From positions 434,001-498,000 of the forward strand of contig NZ_NNBK01000001.1 of NCBI RefSeq assembly GCF_002803075.1: 64,000 nt of DNA, given 5' to 3'. The notes below the pieces were generated by a model that did not search any database, had not been told where the DNA came from, and worked only from the letters and a program-made list of their open reading frames with translations. Numbering within the stretch: the first letter of the stretch is position 1; each line of letters starts with the position of its first letter. A program made the position numbers and the translations under genes. The stretch comes from Streptomyces sp. CB01373 (GTDB lineage Bacteria; Actinomycetota; Actinomycetes; Streptomycetales; Streptomycetaceae). Of the stretch, positions 10,168 through 17,216 are shown piece by piece.

Positions 10168-11397
10168 ATGTCCGCTGCCGAGCTCGAGCGCCTGAAGCTG
10201 ATCCACAACGGTGAGAAGGAGCGGCTGACCTTCTCCGACGCGGAGATGGGGCGCCGGCTGTCGCTGCTCCGCAAGGCGATGGCCGAGGCCGGCGTCGACG
10301 TCGTCCTGTTCACCTCGTACCACAACATCAAGTACTACTCCGACTTCCTGTACACCTCCTTCGGCCGCCCCTACGCGCTGATCGTCACCGGGGACGACCA
10401 GATCACCGTCTCCGCCAACATCGACGCCGGCATGCCGTGGCGGCGCACCTTCGGCGACAACGTCGTGTACACCGACTGGCACCGGGACAACTACATCCAC
10501 GTCATCCAGGAGACGCTGAAGGGGCGGGGCGTCGCTCCGCGCTGGATCGGCGTCGAGCACGACAGCCTGCCCCTCGACACCCTGCGGAAGTTCGAAGCCG
10601 CCTTCCCCGGCGCCGGGTTCACCGACATCGCGCAGGCCGCCATGCGGCAGCGGATGGTCAAGTCGGACGAGGAGATCGCCCTCATCAAGGAGGGCGCACG
10701 CGTCGGCGACCTGGGTGGCGAGGCCATCCGCGCGGCCATCCGTGAAGGCGTCCCGGAGTACGAGGTCGCGCTGGCCGGCACCGACGCCATGGTCCGCGAG
10801 ATCGCCCGCACGTACCCGCACACCGAGATCCGCGACACCTGGGTCTGGTTCCAGTCGGGCGTCAACACCGACGGCGCCCACAACTGGCCGACCACTCGCA
10901 AGGTGGGACGCGGCGACATCCTCAGCCTCAACTGCTTCCCGATGATCTCCGGCTACTACACCGCCCTGGAGCGGACCCTCTTCTACGGCGAGCCCGACGC
11001 CCGGTCCCTTCAGCTGTGGGAGATCAACGTCGAAGTGCACCGCCGTGGTCTGGAACTGATCAAGCCCGGCATCAGCTGCGCCGAGATCGCCCATACCCTC
11101 AACGAGATCTACATCGGTCACGGTCTGCTGCCCAACCGGACCTTCGGCTACGGCCACTCGTTCGGCGTGCTGTCCCACTACTACGGCCGGGAGGCCGGAC
11201 TCGAACTCCGCGAGGACATCGACACCGTGCTCGAACCGGACATGGTGGTGTCCATGGAACCGATGATCATGGTGCCCGAGGGAGAGCCGGGCGCCGGTGG
11301 TTATCGTGAGCACGACATTCTGGTGGTGACCGAGAACGGCGCCGAGAACATCACCAGGTTCCCCTTCGGCCCGGAGCACAACATCCTGGGCGTGTGA
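10168..11397 (+). CDS. creatinase (creatine amidinohydrolase)
   Basis: Hydrolyses creatine to sarcosine and urea (EC 3.5.3.3). The 409-residue protein has the pita-bread (M24 peptidase-like) fold and, from memory, very close resemblance to Pseudomonas putida creatinase (403 residues), for example TSYHNIKYYSDFLY and SFGRPYAL near the N-terminus. Catalytic residues line up with a constant offset of six: His238 in DGAHN, Glu268 in YYTALERT and Glu364 in VSMEPM, matching His232, Glu262 and Glu358. This separates it from metallo-aminopeptidases of the same fold. The ATG at 10168 has AAGGAG upstream. Its product sarcosine feeds the sox operon. Confidence 0.94.
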   Translation: MSAAELERLKLIHNGEKERLTFSDAEMGRRLSLLRKAMAEAGVDVVLFTSYHNIKYYSDFLYTSFGRPYALIVTGDDQITVSANIDAGMPWRRTFGDNVVYTDWHRDNYIHVIQETLKGRGVAPRWIGVEHDSLPLDTLRKFEAAFPGAGFTDIAQAAMRQRMVKSDEEIALIKEGARVGDLGGEAIRAAIREGVPEYEVALAGTDAMVREIARTYPHTEIRDTWVWFQSGVNTDGAHNWPTTRKVGRGDILSLNCFPMISGYYTALERTLFYGEPDARSLQLWEINVEVHRRGLELIKPGISCAEIAHTLNEIYIGHGLLPNRTFGYGHSFGVLSHYYGREAGLELREDIDTVLEPDMVVSMEPMIMVPEGEPGAGGYREHDILVVTENGAENITRFPFGPEHNILGV

Positions 11398-11415
11398 CCG
11401 GGGAACCCGACGCCA

Positions 11416-11456
11416 CACGGTGCCGCTCCGGCCACTTGGGCCGGAGCGGCACCGTG
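11416..11456 (+). terminator. strong stem-loop between the creatinase and IclR genes
   Basis: An uninterrupted 18-bp inverted repeat with a five-base loop (ACTTG): CACGGTGCCGCTCCGGCC and its complement. It starts 18 bases after the creatinase stop and ends 33 bases before the chosen IclR start. It probably terminates or attenuates the transporter-creatinase transcript. Confidence 0.75.
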
Positions 11457-11489
11457 CCGTCGCCGTCCATGCGGCACGATGGGAGCACC

Positions 11490-12323
11490 ATGGCAGACAA
11501 CCAGCCGGACAAGAACGGCGACGACACGGGCGTGGGCGAGAACCGCGGGATCTCCGTCCTGCAGAACGGCATCTCCGTACTGCTCAGCTTCAGCGCCGAA
11601 GAGCCCCAGCTGGGGGTCACCGACATCGCCGCCCGGGTCGGACTGCACAAGAGCACCGTCTCGCGCATTCTCGCCACGCTGCAGCAGGCCGGCCTGGTGG
11701 AACGGGCCGCGGACTCCCGGCGTTTCCAACTGGGTCTGGGCGTCATCGCCATGGCCGGACCGCTGCTCGCGGACCTCGACGTGCGCCGCGTCGCCCACCC
11801 GGTGCTGCGGGAGCTCAGCCGGCGCACCGAGGAGACCGCGGCGCTGATGCTGTGGAACGGCTCCGAGGCCGTGTGTGTCGAGCAGGTGCCCAGCCGCCAC
11901 GAGGTCAAGCACACCACTCCGCTGGGCACCCGCTACAACACCGCGGCCAGCTCGTCGGTGCAGGTGTTCCTGGCCCAGCTGCCCGCCTATACCGCGCGTG
12001 CCCTGCTGACCAACGGCACGCTGGTCTTCCCCGGGCTCGACGACGCGGCGCTCGAGGCGTACCTGACCCGGCTCGACGAGAGTCACGAGCAGGGCTACGC
12101 CACCAACTACGGGGAGACCTCGTTGCAGGAGGTCGGCGTGGCTGCGCCGGTCTTCGACCACCGCGGTGAGGTGGCCGCGGCCGTGCTCGCCTCGGCACCC
12201 CGCTTCCGTGTCTCCCCCGAGCAGCTGCCGGTACTCGGCGAGGCGGTTCGCGCCGCCGCCGACCAGGTGACCCGACGCCTCGGCGGGCACGGCCCGGGAA
12301 ACCTTGAGGACGGTCCCGCCTGA
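11490..12323 (+). CDS. IclR-family transcriptional regulator
   Basis: A 277-residue regulator: N-terminal winged helix (about 15-80, with GVTDIAARVGLHKSTVSRIL) and C-terminal IclR effector domain containing YNTAASSSVQVFLA and GYATNYGETSLQEVGVAAPV. The ATG at 11490 has GGGAG five bases upstream. A GTG at 11394 that overlaps the creatinase stop would place the 18-bp stem-loop inside the coding region and is less likely. It may act on the transporter-creatinase promoter, where repeated GCAAC/GTTGC half-sites occur, or on the catabolic genes downstream. Ligand unknown. Confidence 0.88.
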   Translation: MADNQPDKNGDDTGVGENRGISVLQNGISVLLSFSAEEPQLGVTDIAARVGLHKSTVSRILATLQQAGLVERAADSRRFQLGLGVIAMAGPLLADLDVRRVAHPVLRELSRRTEETAALMLWNGSEAVCVEQVPSRHEVKHTTPLGTRYNTAASSSVQVFLAQLPAYTARALLTNGTLVFPGLDDAALEAYLTRLDESHEQGYATNYGETSLQEVGVAAPVFDHRGEVAAAVLASAPRFRVSPEQLPVLGEAVRAAADQVTRRLGGHGPGNLEDGPA

Positions 12324-12332
12324 AACGGCCGA

Positions 12333-12372
12333 ACGCGCCGGGCTCCCGCGGTTCCGCGGGAGCCCGGCGCGT
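12333..12372. terminator. bidirectional stem-loop terminator between convergent genes
   Basis: An 18-bp perfect stem with a four-base loop (GTTC) lies between the 3' end of the IclR gene and the 3' end of the minus-strand hydrolase gene. It can serve both strands. Confidence 0.85.
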
Positions 12373-12394
12373 ACGCGTGACGGTGTCCGGCCGG

Positions 12395-13270
12395 CTACTC
12401 GCGGTTCGTCGCGAGTGCGCCGGGTGCCTCGATCCGGTCGACGCGCCGGACCTCCTCGACGGCCCCGGCGGTGTGGGCCGCGATCTCCCCCAGCGTGGTG
12501 ACCCACATGCCGTCCAGGGCGCGTACGTCCTCGATCAACCGCTCCAGAGCCGCAGCCCGGGAGGGACGACCGGAGATGAAGGGGTGGTTGGTCAGGACGA
12601 AGCAGCCGCTCTCGGCGTGGTGCGCCCGCGCCTCCAGCAGCCACATCTCGTGCACCTTGCGCGGGCTCTCGATCACCCCGCTGCCGGTCCAGCCGGGGTA
12701 GAAGGCGTACTGCTCCCAGTCGTCGAGGCCCCAGTCGACGGGGATCTCGACCAGGTCGCCCGCCGTTTCGGTGCCGTGCAGCCGGTACGGGGTGTCGCCG
12801 TCGAGCAGGCTGGAGTCGTACTGGAAGCCGCGTTCGATGAGCAGGTCCGGCGTGTGCCAGTTCATCTCCCACCACGGGGCGCGGTAGCCGGCCGGGCGGA
12901 TGCCGAGCCGGTCCAGCGCTTCCAGGCCGCGGTCGAGGTACTCGGCCTCCCGCGCCGCGTCGATCCCCTGCATCGGCTCGTGGAGATAGCCGTGGTGCGC
13001 CACCTCGTGACCTTCGTCGATAATGCTCCGCACCATGTCGGGATAGGTGTCGGCGGTGAACCCCGGGACGAAGAACGTGGCCTTCACTTCCTGCCGCCGC
13101 AGTACCCGCAGCAGCCTGGGCACTCCGACCCGCGGACCGTAGGCCTGATGGGTCATCAGCGACATCCGCGACGAGGCGGAGGGGTCGTGGGCGAGGACGC
13201 ACGACTCGGCGTCGACGTCGAAGGTGAAGGCCGCGGTAGCGCGAACGCCGTCAGGCCAGGGGAAGTTCAT
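12395..13270 (-). CDS. polysaccharide-deacetylase-fold hydrolase (NodB-like; possible allantoinase/imidase type)
   Basis: A 291-residue protein with the NodB fold. Metal-site motifs are FTFDVDAES (motif 1, Asp-x-Asp) and HEVAHHGYLHE (motif 2, His-x3-His), followed by GYRAPWWEMN. It has no signal peptide, so it is cytoplasmic. The overall pattern resembles the subgroup containing Helicobacter PgdA-like proteins, PuuE-type allantoinases and cyclic imide hydrolases rather than secreted cell-wall deacetylases. The ATG at 13270 lies 20 bases inside the end of the NCS1 permease gene, so the two are cotranscribed. With a ureide/nucleobase permease and a PucR regulator next to it, ring-opening of an imported cyclic amide (allantoin, hydantoin or imide) is more likely than sugar deacetylation. 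The substrate is inferred. Confidence 0.8.
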   Translation of the reverse strand: MNFPWPDGVRATAAFTFDVDAESCVLAHDPSASSRMSLMTHQAYGPRVGVPRLLRVLRRQEVKATFFVPGFTADTYPDMVRSIIDEGHEVAHHGYLHEPMQGIDAAREAEYLDRGLEALDRLGIRPAGYRAPWWEMNWHTPDLLIERGFQYDSSLLDGDTPYRLHGTETAGDLVEIPVDWGLDDWEQYAFYPGWTGSGVIESPRKVHEMWLLEARAHHAESGCFVLTNHPFISGRPSRAAALERLIEDVRALDGMWVTTLGEIAAHTAGAVEEVRRVDRIEAPGALATNRE

Positions 13271-14741
13271 CGTCGGTCCTTTCCGCAACGGAGGGGAGGG
13301 CGGAGACCCGGGCCGGTCGGGCGGCACGCGGTCCGAGCACCGCGTAGACCGCCGCGCTGGTGAGCCCGCCGGCCAGCCACGAGAGGTCCACACCGCCCAG
13401 GGCGACGGCGATCGGGCCCTGGAAGAACGGGATCAGCCCGTACATGAACAGCCAGGTGGCGAAGACGCCGGTGAAGAAGGCGGTGTACCCGGCCCAGTTG
13501 ACATCGGGCAGCCGCCGGGTGCCCACGGGGTCGAAGAGCCGGTCGACCCGGATCGAGCCGCGCTCGACGCGGTAGTAGTGGACGAGCATGATGCCGCCCC
13601 AGGTGGAAACCCACGCCACGAGCCCGACCAGCCAGGTGTCGAGGACGGAGGCGAAGTCCTCCTGGTAGATGAAGAAGACCACGGCGGCCATGGACAGCAC
13701 ACCCACCACACTGCTCAGCGTGCGCCTCGGCACCCGGACGTCGAGGGCCTGGGTGGCGACGGTGAAGGTGTAGATGTTCAGGATGTTGGTCGCGACCGGG
13801 CCGTGCAGGACCAGCAGGAGTACGGGGATGGCGAGCGCCCCGAAGTTGTCGACGATGAGGCGGCCCGGGTCGACGGAGCCGTTCTTGGTGGCGAGGGTGG
13901 CGCCGAGGACACCCAGCCACACCACGGGGATGAACTGGCCCAGGGTGCTGGCGAGGTAGAGCCTGCGCCGGGGCATGTCCTTGCTGACGAAGCGTGAGTA
14001 GTCCGCGGCGTAGGTGAACCAGGTGATGCCCCAGCCGATGCCGATGGCGGTCATCACACCGGTCATCGCGGCCAGCCGCGCGCTGCCGGTGAGCACCTGT
14101 CCGGGCGGGCCCGCGTACGACCAGTCGATGTGGAGGAAGAACCAGGCCACCACCGACATCACCACCAGGACCACGATGGTGGGCGGTACCGTCCAGCGTT
14201 CGAAGGCGGAGATCGCGCGGTAGCCGATCCAGGAGATGCACACCTGGATCACCATGATCACGGCCGCGACCGCGATCTTCCACACGTGGTTGGTGCCGTG
14301 CGGATCGACCAGGCCGATCTTGCCCAGCAGGGCCATGACCAGGTCCAGGACGATCCAGGTGTTGACGGAGCTCCAGCCGATCGCCAGGCACGCCTGGATG
14401 GCGGCCGGCAGATAGTTGCCGCGACGCCCGAAGGCGGCGCGCCCCAGGACCATGCCGGTCACACCGGTGCGCTGGCCCATGAGGACGAACACGCCGAAGA
14501 AGGCCATGCCGATGAGGTTGCCGACGACCAGCACGACGAGCGTGTCGGACAGCCCCAGACCGAGTTTGACGCCGAGCGCCCCCAGGACCCAGTTGATGGG
14601 GGCGATGTTGGCGCCGCACCAGATCCAGAACTGGCCGGACACACTGTTGGACCGGGCCGATTCCGGGACGGGCTGCAGCGCGGCCTCGACCTCCGGGACG
14701 GTGGACGGTGGCGGGGAAGAGGGTGCGGAGGAAGCTGACAT
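13251..14741 (-). CDS. NCS1-family permease (cytosine/purine/uracil/thiamine/allantoin transporter)
   Basis: A 496-residue membrane protein with about 12 hydrophobic helices. NCS1 features include WIWCGANIAPINWVLGALG in helix 1, GNLIGMAFFGVF in helix 2, GRAAFGRRGNYLPAAIQ after it, and YAADYSRFV in the central part (as in CodB and allantoin permeases). The ATG at 14741 has GGGGG seven to eleven bases upstream. The open frame extends 20 codons further, but those residues lie in the divergent promoter. Together with the downstream hydrolase it forms an uptake-plus-hydrolysis unit under PucR control (inferred). Creatinine or methylhydantoin import would connect it to the creatine genes, but this is speculative. 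Confidence 0.88.
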   Translation of the reverse strand: MSASSAPSSPPPSTVPEVEAALQPVPESARSNSVSGQFWIWCGANIAPINWVLGALGVKLGLGLSDTLVVLVVGNLIGMAFFGVFVLMGQRTGVTGMVLGRAAFGRRGNYLPAAIQACLAIGWSSVNTWIVLDLVMALLGKIGLVDPHGTNHVWKIAVAAVIMVIQVCISWIGYRAISAFERWTVPPTIVVLVVMSVVAWFFLHIDWSYAGPPGQVLTGSARLAAMTGVMTAIGIGWGITWFTYAADYSRFVSKDMPRRRLYLASTLGQFIPVVWLGVLGATLATKNGSVDPGRLIVDNFGALAIPVLLLVLHGPVATNILNIYTFTVATQALDVRVPRRTLSSVVGVLSMAAVVFFIYQEDFASVLDTWLVGLVAWVSTWGGIMLVHYYRVERGSIRVDRLFDPVGTRRLPDVNWAGYTAFFTGVFATWLFMYGLIPFFQGPIAVALGGVDLSWLAGGLTSAAVYAVLGPRAARPARVSALPSVAERTDDELPLA

Positions 14742-14819
14742 GGGTGGACCCCCAGATTGAGACGGCCTTTCGCGCACAGAGACGGGCCGCTTGACCGGCA
14801 ATCCTGGTGGCCACGGTCA

Positions 14820-14861
14820 CACAGAACAAGAAACGAACTGTCATACAGTTGTGCTTCTGTG
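14820..14861. promoter_or_regulatory. nested inverted repeats in the NCS1/PucR divergent promoter
   Basis: AACTGT-CAT-ACAGTT (14836-14850) is a perfect repeat, nested inside CACAGAA (14820-14826) and TTCTGTG (14855-14861). They lie between the divergent NCS1 and PucR starts and are AT-rich against a GC-rich background. They are likely PucR operator sites, by position only. Confidence 0.55.
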
Positions 14862-14875
14862 CTACACAAAACGTC

Positions 14876-16393
14876 ATGCTGATGTCGCTGGAACGGGTCC
14901 TCGCCCACCCGAGTCTCGCCCCGGCCGAGCCGCGGGTCCTGACCGGTTCGCGAGGTCTGGAGCGGCGGACCGTGCGATGGCTCCACTCCAGCGAAGTCCT
15001 CGAGGTGGCACCGCTGTTGCGCGGCGGCGAGCTGCTGCTGACCGGCGGCACCATGCTGGCCCGCGCGAACGAGGACGAGCAGCGCGCGTACGTCCGCAGC
15101 CTGGCCGCGCGGGGAGTCGCGGGCGTCGCGATCGAAACCGGCGGCGAGCTCCTGGAGGTTCCGGCACCTCTGGTCGAGGAAGCGGCCGCGACGGACTTCC
15201 CGGTCGTCGAGCTGCGGCGGGTCGTCCCGTTCGTCGAGGTCGCCGAGGTGATCAACGGCGCCCTGGTCAACGCGTCCGTGACGCGGCTGCGCTCGGTGGG
15301 CGTGCTCTCCCACGAGCAGTCCGAGGCGCTCGCCGAGGGCGGTGGCGTACAGGAGGTGCTGGACGCGCTCGTACGGCACACGTCGACCGCGGCCGCCGTC
15401 TTCGACGCCACCGACCGGCTCATCGCCGCCAGCAGGCCGGCGGAGAGCCCCGGGGGCGGCCCCGCCGGTGAGGCGCCGACTCCGTTCGAGGGCATGGGGA
15501 CGGGGCTGACGATCCGCGGGGTCCCCGCCGCCACCCTCGTGCTCTACCCGGACGCCGACGCGGATGTCGAGACGCTGGAACTGGCACAGGACCGGACGAT
15601 CGAGGCCCTGAAGCTGGCGCTGCTGCGCTTCAGGCCGCCGGGCCCGCGCGAGTTCGCCTCGAGTGAACTCGTCCGGCTGGCCGCGGCCGACGGCACCCAC
15701 CCGCAGCGGATCCGCCGGCTCGGCATGTCGATCGGCCTCCGCGCCGAGGCGCCGGTCATCGGAGTGGCCGCCCGCGCCACCGGGCCGTCGGCCGAACTCC
15801 GCCGCCTGGACGACCTGTTGTCCCGCTACGGCCGGACCGCGGTCGACGTGCCTTCCCCGCTCGCCGTGCACACGCTCGTGTCACTGCGTGACCGCGACGG
15901 GGCCGCCAACCTCCGGACCCGGCTCGTCGCCGACCTCACCGCTTGGCGCACGTCCGACCGGACGGCGATCGCGGTCGGCCCGGTGATGCCGTCCCTGGAG
16001 GACGCCGCCGTCTCACTGGGCGCGGCGCTGGAGTGTCTGCGGCGCCCCACGCGCGCCTTCAGGGCCGGTGTGGTCGACGCCGCCGAGCTGAGTGCCGAGC
16101 GGCTGCTGCTCGACAACGAACTGCGTGTCCCGGCGGAAAGACTCGTACGGGAGCAGCTCGGACTCCTGCTCACCCTGCGCGACGAGGAACGCGACCTCCT
16201 GCTCACCACCTTGGAGACGTATTTCGAGACCGGCTTCAACAAGACCCGCACGGCGAGCAGACTGCACCTGCAGCGCCAGTCGCTCTACGCGCGGCTGCAC
16301 CGCGCCTTCGACCTCCTGGGCGGCGACCCGGTGGGAACACCGCGGGCACTCGCCGTCCACCTGGCGTTGCGCGCCCACCGCCGACTCGTCTGA
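14876..16393 (+). CDS. PucR-family transcriptional regulator
   Basis: A 505-residue regulator. The N-terminal PucR domain (about 1-130) has RVLTGSRGLERRTVRWLHSS and LLRGGELLLTGG. A degenerate GGDEF-like middle follows, and a C-terminal helix-turn-helix (HTH_30) includes TGFNKTRTASRLHLQRQSLY. This family senses purine or ureide catabolites and usually regulates the next operon. The ATG at 14876 gives the normal N-terminus; a nearby in-frame ATG at 14882 is also possible, whereas the upstream GTG at 14807 would overlap the operator repeats. It is divergent from the NCS1-hydrolase pair. Confidence 0.9.
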   Translation: MLMSLERVLAHPSLAPAEPRVLTGSRGLERRTVRWLHSSEVLEVAPLLRGGELLLTGGTMLARANEDEQRAYVRSLAARGVAGVAIETGGELLEVPAPLVEEAAATDFPVVELRRVVPFVEVAEVINGALVNASVTRLRSVGVLSHEQSEALAEGGGVQEVLDALVRHTSTAAAVFDATDRLIAASRPAESPGGGPAGEAPTPFEGMGTGLTIRGVPAATLVLYPDADADVETLELAQDRTIEALKLALLRFRPPGPREFASSELVRLAAADGTHPQRIRRLGMSIGLRAEAPVIGVAARATGPSAELRRLDDLLSRYGRTAVDVPSPLAVHTLVSLRDRDGAANLRTRLVADLTAWRTSDRTAIAVGPVMPSLEDAAVSLGAALECLRRPTRAFRAGVVDAAELSAERLLLDNELRVPAERLVREQLGLLLTLRDEERDLLLTTLETYFETGFNKTRTASRLHLQRQSLYARLHRAFDLLGGDPVGTPRALAVHLALRAHRRLV

Positions 16394-16429
16394 CCGCGGC
16401 CCCCCTTCCAGGATGTCCGCGTGGCGGCG

Positions 16430-17212
16430 TCAGGCCGGGAAGTTCAGGGCGCCCGCGTCGTACGCCACCCGTCCGCCGACGACCGTGGCCCCTACCGTCA
16501 GGGCGGCGATGCGGTCCGGGGTCACGCCGAGGAGGTCGTCGCTGAGGACCGCGAAGTCGGCGAGCATGCCACGGGCCAGGGTGCCCTTGATGTGCTCCTC
16601 GTGGACGGAGTGGGCCGAGCCGACCGTGTACGCGTGCAGCGCCTGCCGTGCCGTGACCGCCTCGTGCGGGCCGATCGGGGCGCCCGAGGCCGTGCGGCGG
16701 TTGACCATGTCGGCAATGCCGAGGAGCGGGTCGGAGGCGACCACGGGGGCGTCGGACGAGCCGGGAAGCACCACACCCGCATCGAGGAACGACCGCATCC
16801 GGTTGGCCAGTTGACTGCGGACCGGGCCGAGCGCGGTGAGGAGCCCGTCGCCGATCTCGGACAGGAACCGGCCCTGCGGTACCGGGATCAGGCCGAGCCG
16901 GGCGATGCGGGCGACCTGCGCGTCGCTGGTCACCGCCGCGTGCTCGACGCGGTGGCGGACGTCGGCGCGCGGATGCAGCCGCCGCGCCTCCTCGTACGCG
17001 TCGAGTACGACGTCGAGGGCGGCGTCCCCGATGGCGCGCGTGGCGATCTGCCGGCCGCAGCGGTGCGCCTCGGTGATGCGGCGGCGGATCTGCCCGGGCT
17101 CGTGCTGGAGCAGTCCGCTGTTGCCGGGCGCGTCGTGGCAGTCGCAGCACATCGCCGCCGACCGGCCGATCAGCGAGCCGTCCGACATCATCTTGGTCGG
17201 CCCGATCCGCAG
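16430..17212 (-). pseudogene. amidohydrolase 3 (YtcJ-like) gene, 5'-truncated remnant
   Basis: The sequence encodes only the C-terminal half of a metal-dependent amidohydrolase: LRIGPTKMMSDGSLIGRSAA, then the second-half motifs RHRVEHAAV and PGSSDAPVVASDPLLG, and a normal C-terminal beta domain ending at 16430. Full-length family members are about 530-560 residues. The N-terminal half, including the HxH metal motif, is absent. In the same frame a stop lies just before the homology begins (17213-17215). The conserved His of the usual HAIGD motif is Arg (ATRAIGDAA), another sign of decay. An ATG at 17191 could start a 253-residue product, but it would lack the active site. The break lies within five bases of the stop codon of the ABC transporter gene. 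Confidence 0.85.
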
Positions 17213-17216
17213 TCAC

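Noticed and set aside
11394..11489. Upstream GTG start for the IclR gene overlapping the creatinase stop
   Set aside because: It would put an 18-bp perfect hairpin inside the coding sequence and add residues unlike the family. ATG 11490 has its own ribosome site.
16236..17216. Longer minus-strand frame over the amidohydrolase region in a different phase
   Set aside because: It is Arg/Gly/Pro-rich without motifs. The amidohydrolase homology is in the frame ending at 16430.
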